Shown: positions 8,928-22,900 of the stretch, piece by piece
Numbering within the stretch: position 1 is the stretch's first letter
Layout of the letters: each line of letters starts with the position of its first letter
Assembly: GCA_964568855.1 (NCBI GenBank)
Contig: CAZMSD010000020.1
Coordinates: 1-64,000 of the forward strand
DNA: 64,000 nucleotides
Direction of reading: 5' to 3'
DNA from: CAZMSD01 sp964568855
Lineage (GTDB): Bacteria; CAIWAD01
Made by a program: the position numbers and the translations under genes
The notes under the pieces: generated by a model
The model's database searches: none
The model's input: the letters and a program-made list of their open reading frames with translations, nothing else
Told to the model about the DNA's origin: nothing

Positions 8928-8955
8928 TTGACAGCGCGGACCGATTGACTATCCT
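8928..8955 (+). promoter_or_regulatory. Predicted sigma-70-type promoter for the M23-bactofilin-atp operon
   Basis: A perfect -35 hexamer TTGACA, 16-bp spacer and -10 TATCCT lie about 50 bp before the GTG start of the M23 peptidase, in the divergent gap. An AT-rich stretch follows. No competing promoter of this quality was seen nearby. Confidence 0.6.
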
Positions 8956-9004
8956 GCTAAGCTTTGGTTAATTAAAGGTTTCGGAATTCGCGAGTACAAG
9001 GTCG

Positions 9005-9700
9005 GTGCGTTACGGAAAACTGATTATCGGTCTGATCCTGCTGACCGCGGCCTGTCACTACCTGTGGCTGCTCTACCGGGGAGCCGAAAGGTGGCTGGTC
9101 TTTGAAGAGAACCTGCGCCTGAAATCGGAAGTGCTCCGGGTGCGCGCGCTGGATCGCGAACTTGCCGCGCTGCGTGAGTTGAACCGCGGGCTGCGGAACA
9201 GCCTGGGGGAACAGTTCAATCTGCCGGAGAAGGCCCAACCGGGCGTGACCGCTTTCCGGACCGGCGAGCATGATTTCCATCCCGGCGGGGCAAAGATTCC
9301 CAGTTCCAATCCCGTGGCGGGTGTACTCAGCCGGCGCTTCAGCCGCCGCGGCTGGCCCGAAGCCCTTGATCACCCGGGCATCGACCTGGCCTGCGCCCTG
9401 GGCGCGCCTGTCTACGCCGCCGCGAGCGGCACCGTGCTCTTCAGCGACTGGACCAGGGTCTGGGGAAATCTTGTTATCCTGTATCACGGTGAGGGGATGT
9501 GCACCTGGTACGGACACCTGGAAGCGCCGCTGCCTGAACTGGGCCGCTACCTGGGCCGCGGCGAGCTGCTCGGACTGGCGGGTTCTTCAGGAACGGACGA
9601 GGGGGCGCACCTGCACTACGCGGTCCAGCGGGACGGACAACCGGTGGATCCCATGCGATACCTGCGATTCAATAGCGAAGAAGAGAGGCGCCAAGAATGA
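9005..9700 (+). CDS. M23-family (LytM) peptidoglycan endopeptidase, membrane-anchored
   Basis: Predicted peptidoglycan hydrolase acting in the periplasm. Residues 5-25 are a hydrophobic N-terminal anchor, followed by a short coiled coil (about 35-70) and the zinc peptidase domain. Zinc ligands are in place: His123 and Asp127 (HPGID), and the HLH motif at 202-204, with a further conserved His171 in WYGHLEAP. Start is GTG. The 3' end overlaps the ATG of the bactofilin gene. M23 peptidases paired with bactofilins are a known cell-shape module (for example Helicobacter Csd and CcmA). Confidence 0.88.
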   Translation: MRYGKLIIGLILLTAACHYLWLLYRGAERWLVFEENLRLKSEVLRVRALDRELAALRELNRGLRNSLGEQFNLPEKAQPGVTAFRTGEHDFHPGGAKIPSSNPVAGVLSRRFSRRGWPEALDHPGIDLACALGAPVYAAASGTVLFSDWTRVWGNLVILYHGEGMCTWYGHLEAPLPELGRYLGRGELLGLAGSSGTDEGAHLHYAVQRDGQPVDPMRYLRFNSEEERRQE

Positions 9701-10137
9701 GCGAAAGCGCACCGAAGGAAACGGTTCTCTCCAACGGGGCCGTATTCGAGGGCAAAGTGAAATCCGGCGATCCGGTGCGGATCGACGGACAGTTGTCCGG
9801 GGAAGTCAGCTCCGATTCAACGATTCAGGTGGGCCAGTCCGGAACGGTTAACGGCAACCTGAACGCGAAGAACATCATTACCGCCGGCAAGATCAAGGGC
9901 GGAATCACCGCCGAAGAAAAGGTCGAATTGAAAGGCACTTCGCGGCTGGACGGCGACCTGGTGACCGTGCGGTTGGTGATCGAGGACGGCGCCCAGTTCG
10001 AGGGGATGTGCAGCATGGGCAGCAAGCATACCCGGGACGCCGCCGCCGAGGCCCAGAAATCCAAGCCGCGGGAAGGCACCGAGAATTCGAAGGATCGGGA
10101 CATCTTCGCCCGGAAAGGCGACGGCCAGCGCAAATGA
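9697..10137 (+). CDS. Bactofilin
   Basis: Polymer-forming cytoskeletal protein, probably placing peptidoglycan enzymes. The 146-residue protein has a central beta-helix of about 90 residues made of short Gly/Val/Ile repeats (VFEGKVKSG, VRIDGQLSGEV, GTVNGNL, GKIKGGI, LDGDLVTV). N- and C-terminal tails are charged and disordered. It overlaps the M23 peptidase gene upstream and the AtpZ-like gene downstream by four bases each, so it seems coupled to both. Confidence 0.9.
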   Translation: MSESAPKETVLSNGAVFEGKVKSGDPVRIDGQLSGEVSSDSTIQVGQSGTVNGNLNAKNIITAGKIKGGITAEEKVELKGTSRLDGDLVTVRLVIEDGAQFEGMCSMGSKHTRDAAAEAQKSKPREGTENSKDRDIFARKGDGQRK

Positions 10138-10424
10138 CGCGCACAAGCGGTGACGGGGAAGGCGACGAATCCCAGAGCGATGGTCCCCGCAGGCCAGGAG
10201 GGATTTACTACGGGGGAGCCGGTTTCTATGTGGACCTGGGCCTGCGCTTCGCCGTCTTCATCCTGTTGTCCACCTGGATCGGCTACAAGCTGGACCACTG
10301 GCTGAACAGCCTGCCCTGGCTGACCATTGCCTGCAGCGCCGCCGGGTTCGCGGCGGCCTTCTACTGGTTGATGATGCGCATGAAGGAGATGCAGGAATCG
10401 CAGGAGGATGAGCGGGAAGAATGA
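10134..10424 (+). CDS. AtpZ/AtpI-type small membrane protein
   Basis: Protein of 96 residues with a disordered charged N-terminus and two transmembrane helices (about residues 33-51 and 60-80) joined by a short loop; YVDLGLRFAVFILLSTWIGYKLD fits the AtpZ/F1Fo-ATPase subunit I-like family, thought to help c-ring assembly or Mg2+ uptake. The start chosen is the ATG overlapping the bactofilin stop; an in-frame ATG 126 bp upstream lies inside bactofilin and is rejected. The position just before the ATP synthase genes supports the call. Confidence 0.75.
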   Translation: MTRTSGDGEGDESQSDGPRRPGGIYYGGAGFYVDLGLRFAVFILLSTWIGYKLDHWLNSLPWLTIACSAAGFAAAFYWLMMRMKEMQESQEDEREE

Positions 10425-10789
10425 ATCCCCTGGTTTCCGGCTTGACTTTCGGCACCCTGCTGGCCGTGCTGGGTTTCTTCCTGCTCTGGCCCGTCCTGGG
10501 CAGAGAGCTGATGACCGTCTTCAAGCGCTTCGTTACGGTCTTCCTGCTCAAGCTGGGTCTTGCCGGACTGGTGCTGATCCTGCTGGCCAAGCTGCAGGAT
10601 TCCACGGTCGCCGGCCGCTTCGCCACGGGCATGCTGGCGGCCTATCTTCCTCTGCTCTTCGTTCAACTTTTCCTGTTCACAAACCGATTGAAGAAGCTGG
10701 AGCGCGAAGGCGTCATGAGACCGCCCGACGCGGGCGGGGGGGACGAACAGGCAGTGTCCGAAAAACGGGATGACAGGGAGCATGGCTAG
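10421..10789 (+). CDS. atpI: ATP synthase protein I-like membrane protein
   Basis: Protein of 122 residues with four predicted hydrophobic helices (about 5-25, 35-57, 67-88) and a charged C-terminal tail of about 30 residues. Size, topology and place between the AtpZ-like gene and atpB fit AtpI, an assembly factor for the c-ring. Sequence identity to known AtpI is not obvious by eye, so the assignment rests mainly on context. It overlaps its neighbours on both sides. Confidence 0.6.
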   Translation: MNPLVSGLTFGTLLAVLGFFLLWPVLGRELMTVFKRFVTVFLLKLGLAGLVLILLAKLQDSTVAGRFATGMLAAYLPLLFVQLFLFTNRLKKLEREGVMRPPDAGGGDEQAVSEKRDDREHG

Positions 10790-11804
10790 GTATCCGTCGG
10801 ACGGATCCAATCTGCGGGGAAGGGCCGGCCGGCGCGGGTCCCTGACCGCTTGGCTGTTCGCCGTCCTGTTGCTTCTGTGCGGCGTGTCACAGGCCGCCGG
10901 CGGCGCGGGGACGCACGGAACGGCGGCGGAAGAGCACGCCGAGCACACGGGCGGCGAGCTCGTGAGACACACCATCGAACACCACCTGACCGACAGCCGC
11001 GAGCTGGAGCTGCCGGGACTGCACATGGACCTGGAGCACTTCAGGATCCGGGCGCCGTTCCTGGACGGGCTGCACGCCGCCACCGCCGAAGGGAATCCCT
11101 TCATCGCCTGGATGGTGGACAGCCGCAGCGGCGAGGCCTACATCCCCGTGACCAAGCACATGGTCTTCATGTGGATCGCCTTCATCCTGCTGATTCTGTT
11201 CCTGCTGGCCGCCCGGCGCACGGCCGGCACCGAGCGGCCGCGGGGAATCGGCAATCTGGTGGAAACCTTTATCATCTTTATTCGCGACGAGGTGGTCCTG
11301 CCCAACACGGGGAAAGAGGGCCTGCACTACATGCCCTTTTTCCTCACGGTCTTCTTCTTCATCCTCTGCATGAACCTGATGGGCATGGTTCCATTCGGGG
11401 TCAGCTCTACCGGCAATTTATCGGTGACCGCGGGTCTGGCGATCAGCGCCTTTTTCCTGATCCAGTGGGCGGGTGTCCGGGCCCACGGCTTCACCGGACA
11501 TTTCCGCAGCCTGCTGCCCCAAGGGGTGCCCCTGGCCATCGCCCCGATCCTGGTCCCCATTGAATTCCTGGGGATGTTCACCAAGCCCTTCGCACTCTGC
11601 GTTCGGCTCTTCGCGAACATGATGGCCGGGCACGCGGTGATCGCCGCCTTCCTGGGCCTGATCCTGGTCCCCGTGATCGCCTTCGTCAGTGTTCCGGGTA
11701 GCGTGGCCATCAGTCTCCTGGAACTCTTCGTGGCCTTCCTGCAGGCCTACATCTTCACCATGCTGACGGCGATTTTCGTCGGTGCCTCCATTCACCAGCA
11801 CTGA
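10782..11804 (+). CDS. atpB: F1Fo ATP synthase subunit a
   Basis: Proton-channel subunit of the Fo motor. The first 32 residues or so form a signal-peptide-like leader (SLTAWLFAVLLLLCGVSQAAG), followed by a His/Glu-rich stretch, before the usual five to six helices. The essential arginine is in ALCVRLFANMMAGH, and the last helix has VAFLQAYIFTMLTAIF. A second ATG 12 bp upstream is also possible. At 340 residues it is longer than the E. coli protein because of the leader, a feature familiar from Bacteroidota-type AtpB. Confidence 0.93.
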   Translation: MARYPSDGSNLRGRAGRRGSLTAWLFAVLLLLCGVSQAAGGAGTHGTAAEEHAEHTGGELVRHTIEHHLTDSRELELPGLHMDLEHFRIRAPFLDGLHAATAEGNPFIAWMVDSRSGEAYIPVTKHMVFMWIAFILLILFLLAARRTAGTERPRGIGNLVETFIIFIRDEVVLPNTGKEGLHYMPFFLTVFFFILCMNLMGMVPFGVSSTGNLSVTAGLAISAFFLIQWAGVRAHGFTGHFRSLLPQGVPLAIAPILVPIEFLGMFTKPFALCVRLFANMMAGHAVIAAFLGLILVPVIAFVSVPGSVAISLLELFVAFLQAYIFTMLTAIFVGASIHQH

Positions 11805-11856
11805 GGGCGGGTGTGAACCGGATGCATTATTCGAATACCAAACAAGGGAGCACAGA

Positions 11857-12078
11857 ATGGAAACCATCGGATTGATCGGAGCGGGACTCGGCGCCGGCCT
11901 GGTGACGCTGGGCGCGGGCCTGGGAATCGGCCGCATCGGCGGCAGCGCCATGGAGGGTATTTCCCGCCAGCCGGAAGCTACGGCGAAGATCCAGACGGCC
12001 ATGATCATTTCCGCCGCCCTGATCGAAGGTGTGGCCTTCTTCTCGGCCGTGGTCTGCCTGCTGGTCGTGCTCAAGTAG
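11857..12078 (+). CDS. atpE: F1Fo ATP synthase subunit c
   Basis: Ring-forming proteolipid, 73 residues in two helices. The ion-binding carboxylate is the Glu in AALIEGVAFFS, and the loop has GISRQPEA. The Gln/Glu of helix 1 and the Ser/Tyr of helix 2 that mark sodium rings are not seen, so proton coupling is likely. An upstream in-frame ATG is ignored because the chosen ATG follows a GGGAG ribosome binding site and gives the normal length. Confidence 0.94.
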   Translation: METIGLIGAGLGAGLVTLGAGLGIGRIGGSAMEGISRQPEATAKIQTAMIISAALIEGVAFFSAVVCLLVVLK

Positions 12079-12123
12079 TCCCGACCGTCCGCTGGGCGGG
12101 AAGACCAGACAACGAGGCCGAAG

Positions 12124-12627
12124 ATGAGTCTGAACGAGATTTTTACCCTGGATCCCGGTTCCATGCTGTGGACCTTGCTCAGTTTCCTGCTGCTGCTGCT
12201 GATTCTGGGCAAAGTGGCCTGGAAACCGATCCTGACGGCTCTGCACAGGCGGGAGGAAGGGATCCGCGAGAACATCGCCTCGGCGCAGCGCGACCGCGAG
12301 GAGGCGGCGAAGTCGAAGACGGCCCACGAGGAATCCCTTGAGCACGCCCGGCAGGAAGCTCAGACCATCGTCGGGGACAGCCGCGAGCATGCCCGGCAGT
12401 ACGAGTCCGAGCAGATGGAGCTCGCCCAGGAGGAAGTCCGCCGAATGAAGGAACGGGCCGGCGACGAGATCGAGCTCCAGTCCCGGAAGGCCATGCAGGG
12501 TCTGCAGGCCGAGCTGGTGGACATCACGCTTCAGGCCGCCGAACAGGTCATCCGCCGCAGACTCAGCCTCGAGGACCACGAGGCGATCATTCGCGAATCG
12601 CTGAAGACCTCGGGCGGGAACTCATGA
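12124..12627 (+). CDS. atpF: F1Fo ATP synthase subunit b
   Basis: Peripheral stalk subunit of 167 residues: one transmembrane helix (about 14-32, LLSFLLLLLILGKVAWKPI) followed by a long charged helix ending in LSLEDHEAIIRESL. Length and heptad character are typical of a single b subunit. Its stop overlaps the atpH start by four bases. Confidence 0.93.
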   Translation: MSLNEIFTLDPGSMLWTLLSFLLLLLILGKVAWKPILTALHRREEGIRENIASAQRDREEAAKSKTAHEESLEHARQEAQTIVGDSREHARQYESEQMELAQEEVRRMKERAGDEIELQSRKAMQGLQAELVDITLQAAEQVIRRRLSLEDHEAIIRESLKTSGGNS

Positions 12628-13154
12628 GCCGCAATCCGGTCAGCCGCGTCTACAGTCGCGCCCTGCTCGAGGCGGCGGCTGAGGCGGACCTGCGCGACCA
12701 GGTCTTCGGCGAGATGGAGAGCCTGGGCCAGGCGCTGGACAGCGATCTGCCCAGCTTCCTGCTTTCCCCGAAGGTCTCGCTGGGGGATCGCCACGCCGTG
12801 GTGGACCGGATCTTCGAGGGCTGCAGCCCGCTGTTCCTTTCCTTTCTGCGCCTGGTGATCCGCAAGGGCCGGGCCTCGGCGCTGCCCGACATGGTCCGGG
12901 ATTTCCGCGCCTACGCGGACCTGCTGGCCGGCCGCGCCGCGGGAACGCTGAGCACCGCGGTACCCGTCTCGGGGAGCCTGGTGGGCGAAATCCGTGATAC
13001 AATATCCGCAGCGCTCGAAAAGCAGGTCCAGCTGGAGCCCAGAGAAGACCCGGCCCTGCTGGGCGGCTTCGTGGCGCGAATCGGCGACCGCTTCCTCGAC
13101 GCCTCGCTGAAGACGAGGCTGGAAGCGATCCGGCAGAAGATGAAATCCGCATAG
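12624..13154 (+). CDS. atpH: F1Fo ATP synthase subunit delta
   Basis: Links the peripheral stalk to the top of F1. The 176-residue protein starts [17 protein letters not shown], a normal delta N-terminal helix, and ends with the conserved beta structure [23 protein letters not shown]. It overlaps atpF and lies 8 bp before atpA. A CGTGATAC word in the 3' third is read through an ACA and an ATA codon. Confidence 0.93.
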   Translation: MSRNPVSRVYSRALLEAAAEADLRDQVFGEMESLGQALDSDLPSFLLSPKVSLGDRHAVVDRIFEGCSPLFLSFLRLVIRKGRASALPDMVRDFRAYADLLAGRAAGTLSTAVPVSGSLVGEIRDTISAALEKQVQLEPREDPALLGGFVARIGDRFLDASLKTRLEAIRQKMKSA

Positions 13155-13162
13155 GAGTTCCG

Positions 13163-14704
<1,542 letters not shown>

Positions 14705-14706
14705 GC

Positions 14707-17473
<2,767 letters not shown>

Positions 17474-17485
<12 letters not shown>

Positions 17486-17534
17486 TTCCGCGGAATCCGC
17501 TTATTCCTTGGAAGCGGCGGATTCCACGGATTCC
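17474..17534. repeat. Short palindromic repeats after the atp operon
   Basis: Three related 16-bp units, GGAATCCGCTGATTCC, GGAATCCGCTTATTCC and GGATTCCACGGATTCC, follow the atpC stop; the first overlaps it. Unit one is a 6-4-6 hairpin and GATTCCGCGGAATC between units one and two is a perfect 14-bp palindrome. There is no T run, so it may be a weak or Rho-assisted terminator, or simply an intergenic repeat. Confidence 0.5.
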
Positions 17535-17539
17535 ACTGA

Positions 17540-17568
17540 TTGACATGAGAAAATTGGATCGCTAAGTT
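17540..17568 (+). promoter_or_regulatory. Possible promoter for the TPR/ExbBD cluster
   Basis: TTGACA is followed after 17 bp by TAAGTT, a weak -10, in an AT-rich stretch about 115 bp before the first TPR gene. The -35 is perfect and the -10 poor, so this is only suggestive. Confidence 0.4.
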
Positions 17569-17683
17569 GAAAGTATTTCAGGGCTTGGTGGTCCATCGGC
17601 AGCTTTTCGGCAGAATTCCGCACATTCAGCAAGGCAAATCCGGTCGGGTAGTCAGCGTGAAATACCTCCAGTCCCACATCCAG

Positions 17684-19930
17684 ATGCGGTTCATTTGTGT
17701 ACTGCTCTGGCTTGCCGCTCTACAGCCCGGTTCAGCGTTCTCGGCCGCGCAGGAGCCTCTGGATCCCTTCGAGGCGGGACAGCGGCTGTATTACCGGGAA
17801 AAGCTCGACGACGTCACCCGGGAGCTGATCGTCCAGGAAAAGCTGCTGGCCGCGCGCCTGGTCAGCATCACCGAAGAGTTGCGCCGTCGCGGACTCGATC
17901 CCCGGGCCCTGAGCCTGGACCTGGATCCCCTGCTGCGGGAGGCGGCGCCTTCGCTCGAGACTCTCGACAAGGACGAGGCGGACTTCCGCGCACGGGTGCA
18001 GTACTGGATCCAGCGCCAGCGCGAGCTGTTGATCTTCAAGCAGATGCAGGCGGTTGGGGTCCGCGAGCGCCTGATCGCCTCGCCGTCCCCCGCGCAGTTG
18101 CAGGCCATGTTCCAGTTCGAGTTGGAGCGGGCCGTCAAGACCTACGCGACGGGGGATTTTCGACTGGCTGCACTGCTCTTCGGCGACCTGCTCGAGGGCT
18201 TTCCTTATTCGAACCTGGACGATGTGCTCTTTTTCCAGGCCGAGGCCGAATTCGCCGACGGCGCCTATGACAGCGCCTCCCGGCTCTACCGCCGGCTGCT
18301 GAGGGAGTTCCCGGTCTCGGAGTACCGCCTGCCCGCCTTCCGGCACCTGATCTACATCCGCGCCATGTACGATCAGCACGTCATCGCCATCGACGAGTGC
18401 GCGGAGTTCGACTGGCGCGCCTTCATCGGCGATCCTGAGACGGCCTACCTATGCGGCCTGGAATTCTACCGTGTCCAGCGCTTCGCCGAGGCCCGGGAAA
18501 TCCTCGGCGGTCTGCCCAGGGAAGACGTGCACTATTTCCGCGCCCTGCACCTGGTTGGCCTGAGCCTGATTCTCGAGAACGATTTCGACGCAGCCATCGA
18601 GGTCTTCGAGGAGCTGCTCGAGCTGCCCCGCAAGGGCATCGTGAAGGACGTCAACAAGGCCCTGCGAGAAGACGCGCGACTGAAACTGGGCTACCTCTAC
18701 TTCGAGGCTGACGATTTCGGCCGGGCGGCGGAGATGTTCGAGTCAATCGACAAAGGCGGAGCGCTGCACGCGCAGGCGCTGCTGGGCCGGGCCTGGTCGA
18801 GCATGAGCCTGGCCGACCACGAACAGGCCTTCGAGCACGCGGTGCAGATGGTGGAGCACTATCCCGATTCACCCTACCGCTACGAGGCGCAGACCCTGGC
18901 GGGGTACGCCAGCGAACGCATGCAGAATCGCGAGCAGGCGAATCTCTACTACGAGGGCGTCCTGGCCGAGGCCGAGCGGGGCGAATCCCTGCGCAACCTG
19001 GCGCAGGAGCGCCGTGAGATTCAGCGCATGCTGCGCCGGCTCGTTGCTCAAGAAATGGAGGTCTTCGAAGGCGGCCTCAGAGAGAGCTTCGGCGAGTACA
19101 TGGAACTCAAGCGCAAAGTGCGGACCCTGATGAAGCGGATCAAATACACGGAACTCCAGACCGCCAACGAGTCCATGGCCGAGTTCATCGTGGAGCGCCA
19201 GCAGGTCATCCACCTGCTCAAACGCCTCAAGGAGCTGACTGATATCGACCGCAGAGCGGTGGACGAACAGACCCGCCGGGAGATCGCCGCTCTGCACCGT
19301 CAGGTCCGGTCCCTGCTGAACAGGATCCGGTTGGCCGGTTTCGTGGAAATCCAGCGCCAGCCGCTGATGCTCTACGAGAGCACGGCCCAGGCCGCCAGCA
19401 CCATGCTTGATTCACTGGCACTGGCCTCCACCCGGGAGCTGGCCCAGTTACAGGCCAGCCGGGCGGAGAGCGAGCTGCTGGAGGGCGGGGTGGCCACGCC
19501 GGGCGATCAGCTGACGCTGGCCCTGCAGCGCCACCGCGTCGAGACCCTCACCGACGAGCTGGAACACCTCAGACACGAGGCTTCCACCATGTCCCGGCCC
19601 AGTGCGGGCAGCAACCTCGAGCGCTGGTCCGAGCTGGCCTTTTCCCGGCTGGCCATCGGCGACATCCGCTTCGACGAGCTGGAGCGGATCGAAGACCGCA
19701 TCGGCGAACTGGACGGGTATATAGACAGCATCGACGAGCTGCTCGAGGGTGGAACGACCGGAGAGAGTCGCACGATACCAGTGGAAGATCCTGCCGCGGA
19801 AGAGGCTCCAGAAGAGGCTCCAATTGAGAGCCCGGCGGAAGATCCCGCCGCGGAAGAGGCTCCGGGTGAGAGCCCGGCGGAAGAAGTTGCTCCGGGCGCC
19901 GAGGAGCCTCCGCGGGAGGACGAGCAATGA
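17684..19930 (+). CDS. Exported TPR-repeat protein, first of the envelope cluster
   Basis: Protein of 748 residues starting with a clear signal peptide (FICVLLWLAALQPGSAFSAA). The chosen ATG gives that signal at the very N-terminus; earlier TTG and GTG starts in frame would bury it. Residues about 150-470 contain TPR-like helical repeats (ATGDFRLAALLFGDLLEGFPYS, AYDSASRLYRRLLREFP). A long helical, coiled-coil-like part follows (about 480-690), and the last 50 residues are an acidic Pro/Glu/Ala tail with repeats. No enzymatic motif is seen. Overlaps the next TPR gene by four bases and belongs with ExbB/ExbD downstream, so a periplasmic scaffold role is likely by context. Confidence 0.75.
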   Translation: MRFICVLLWLAALQPGSAFSAAQEPLDPFEAGQRLYYREKLDDVTRELIVQEKLLAARLVSITEELRRRGLDPRALSLDLDPLLREAAPSLETLDKDEADFRARVQYWIQRQRELLIFKQMQAVGVRERLIASPSPAQLQAMFQFELERAVKTYATGDFRLAALLFGDLLEGFPYSNLDDVLFFQAEAEFADGAYDSASRLYRRLLREFPVSEYRLPAFRHLIYIRAMYDQHVIAIDECAEFDWRAFIGDPETAYLCGLEFYRVQRFAEAREILGGLPREDVHYFRALHLVGLSLILENDFDAAIEVFEELLELPRKGIVKDVNKALREDARLKLGYLYFEADDFGRAAEMFESIDKGGALHAQALLGRAWSSMSLADHEQAFEHAVQMVEHYPDSPYRYEAQTLAGYASERMQNREQANLYYEGVLAEAERGESLRNLAQERREIQRMLRRLVAQEMEVFEGGLRESFGEYMELKRKVRTLMKRIKYTELQTANESMAEFIVERQQVIHLLKRLKELTDIDRRAVDEQTRREIAALHRQVRSLLNRIRLAGFVEIQRQPLMLYESTAQAASTMLDSLALASTRELAQLQASRAESELLEGGVATPGDQLTLALQRHRVETLTDELEHLRHEASTMSRPSAGSNLERWSELAFSRLAIGDIRFDELERIEDRIGELDGYIDSIDELLEGGTTGESRTIPVEDPAAEEAPEEAPIESPAEDPAAEEAPGESPAEEVAPGAEEPPREDEQ
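19784..19879 (+). repeat. In-frame direct repeat encoding acidic Pro/Glu tail
   Basis: Two near-identical units (54 and 42 bp, the first with a 12-bp internal insertion) encode EDPAAEEAP ... ESPA twice in the C-terminal tail of the TPR protein. The units differ by a few bases and keep the frame. A similar element in other strains would be expected to vary in copy number. Confidence 0.7.
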
Positions 19931-22900
19931 AGCGCTGGATCCCCTGCACTCTGCTGCTGGTCCTGCTGGCGGTGCGGCCGCTTTTCTGTCAACCGTCGGA
20001 AGAACCGGGAGGTGCATCCTTCGGGCTGGGCGAGCGGGTGATCATCGAGCAGAGCGTGCTGGATCGCTGGGAACAGGTGTCACGGATGGCCGTGGGCCCA
20101 CGCGCGCAGGAGTACATCGTCGAGGGCCAGCAGATCCTGGCCCGCTACCGCGAACTGGCCTCGCTGGAAGCCAGCCACGCCGAAGGTTCCACTCTGACGG
20201 ACCTGAACATCGAGATCTCCAAGCTCAAGCTGACGCTGATCAACCTGCTGCGGGACATCGAAGAGGCTTCTCTCTTCCATATGAATCCGCAGCAACTGAA
20301 GGAGCTGCGCGAGCAGTATCTGAGCCGGCAGGAAGAGCTGTTCGCCGAGCGCGAACGGGTGCGCGGCGAAGTGCTGGATCGGGGAGAGGGCTTTCTCCAT
20401 TCCTACCGGCGGGACAGGCGGTTGCAGCGCTTCTCCCAGCGGGACGTGGTGGCCAAGCTCTGCCTGCGGTTGGCCGAACTGTATTACGACAAGTCGGAAG
20501 AGGACTATTTTCAGGCCCAGGACGAGCTGCTCCTGCGGGCGGAGTCCGGCCTGCCTCCCGGCACGGAACCGGTGCGCAATTTCAAGGACGCCGTCCGCAA
20601 GTACCAGCGCATCATCGACGAGTTCCCTTTCTCGGAATACATGGACGATGCCCTGTACAACGTGGCCTTTATCCGCGAAAGTACCCACGACGAGATCCAG
20701 CTGCAGGAAGCGCGCCGGCTCTACGAACAGCTGGTGCGTGATTTCCCGCGCAGCGGCTACGCGCCGGAGGCCTGGATGCGGCTGGGCGAGTTCTGGTTCG
20801 GCCGGGAGGGCGAGGAGGAGCTGGCTGCGGCCGTGGACTGCTACGCCCAGGTTCTCGACTACCCGGAATACCGTTCGCGCGAGAAGGCCCTCTACAAGCT
20901 TGGCTGGTGCTTCTACAAGCTGCAGGACAATCCGCAGTCGGTGGCCTATTTCACCGAGGCGGCCAAGTTCGCCCACCGCCGCCTGGCCGAGGGGGAGCGC
21001 ACGGGCGCCGACCTGCTGGAGGAATCCATCGGCTACATCGCCGTCAACTACGCCGATACGGAGTGGGACCAGGCCGATATCGCCCACCTCAGCGCCTTCG
21101 TGGAGGGCGATCCCGAGATCCGCGAGCGCTTCGGCTTCCAGCTCATGAACCGCTACGGCGACCTGTTCAAGGATGAGGTGCAGGACTTCGACAAGGCCGT
21201 GGCGGCCTACGACAGTCTGCTGGCGCTTTATCCACACGCGCCCGAGGCGCCCTTCATCCAGGAGAAGATCATCGCCTGCTACGGCTCAGGCGCGCTGAAC
21301 AACCCCGAGATGGCCTACGTCGAGAAGAACGAGCTCTTCGATCGCTACCAGCTCGGAGGGGACTGGGCCGTTGCAACCGCGGAAAAGGATGAGACGGTGC
21401 TGAATTCCCTGCTGGAGCAGCACCTGGTGCAGAACGTGGCCATCGCCATGCACCGGGCCTACGACACCGGCCTGCGAGAGCACGTGGACGAGTTCGTGGG
21501 GCTTTCCAGGAAATACCTGGGCGCCTTCCCCGAGGATACCTCGGCCTTCAGCATCCACTGGAACATGGCCAAGACGCTCGAGAGCCAGGTCAAAGACCAC
21601 GTCACGGCCTACGACGAGTACCTGGCCATCAGCCGGGCCTTCCCGGACCGCGACGTGCGGGACGCCGCCTACAATGCCATCGTGCTCGGGCAGCTGCTGG
21701 TGGACCAGGAGCTGGCGGAAGTCCCGGAGGCGCCCCCGGAGGAAGCCGCGGAGGAGATAACCGAGCTGAGCGAAATGGAAGGTCGGAAACTCGCGGCTCT
21801 CGAGAACTTCATCGAGCTGTTTCCCGAGGACGATGATACGCCGGAGTATCTGGTGCTCGCCGGCAAGTTGTATTACGCGCACGCCGACTACACGACGGCG
21901 CAGACTTACTTCGACCGGCTGATAATCGAATACTCGGCCTCCCCGCAGCTCGAGGAAGCGTACAAGCTCAGGCTGGAAGGACTCTTCGCCCTGGGCCTGT
22001 TCCAGGAGGCGGAGCAGACGGCCAAGATCATCCAGGACCTCGGACTGAGCGAGGAGCTGGCCGGTCGCGCCCGCAACCGGCAGGCCGAATCCGTCTACGC
22101 CTTTGCCGAAGAGCTGAAGGAGCAGGAAGACCACCTCAGCGCCGCCCAGGAATTCAAGCGCATGGCCCTCGAGGTGCCCGACGCCGATTTCGCGGATGCC
22201 TCGCTCTTCGACGCCGCCAACGAGTTCACCCTGGCGGGGGAATGGCTCGAGTCCGCCGAGACTTACATCTACCTGGCGGACCACTATCCCGCTTCCGAAT
22301 ACGCAGATCGCTCTATCTCGCTGGCCGGATTCCTCTATTTGAATGAGTTGGAGGACATGACCAGCGCTTCGCTGACCTTCGAGAAACTGGCCCTGCAGTA
22401 TCCGGCTTCGGAGTTCGCCAAGGCCTCCATCAGCAACGCGGCCTACTGCTACGAGAAGAACGGGGACTGGGAGAGCACCATCCGGATGAACCAGCTCTAC
22501 GTGGATCGCTATCCGGACGCGGATGACGCCAATCTGATCCTCTTCGACAACGCCGGCCTGTACCTCAAGCTGGAAGACATCGAGAGCGCCAACCGGATCT
22601 ACGCCGATTTCGCCGAGCGCTATCCCACGGACCCGAGAACGGTGCAGGCCTTCGTGGAGCGCGCCGAGTACTTCCTGTCCCTCGAGGACGAGGCGGCGGC
22701 CCGTGAGGAATTCCGCCAGGCGGTGGAGCGCAACCGCGAGCTGCTGGCCAGGGGCGGAGAAGGCAACGCCCTGCACGCATCGGGAGCTTTACGCCGTCTG
22801 GTGGCCTGGCAGTTCGAGGACTACGCTGAAATGGAGCTGCACCAGCCCGCGGATCGCCTGCAGCGCGAAGTGGAAGAGAAGAAGCGCGTTCGCGACGACC

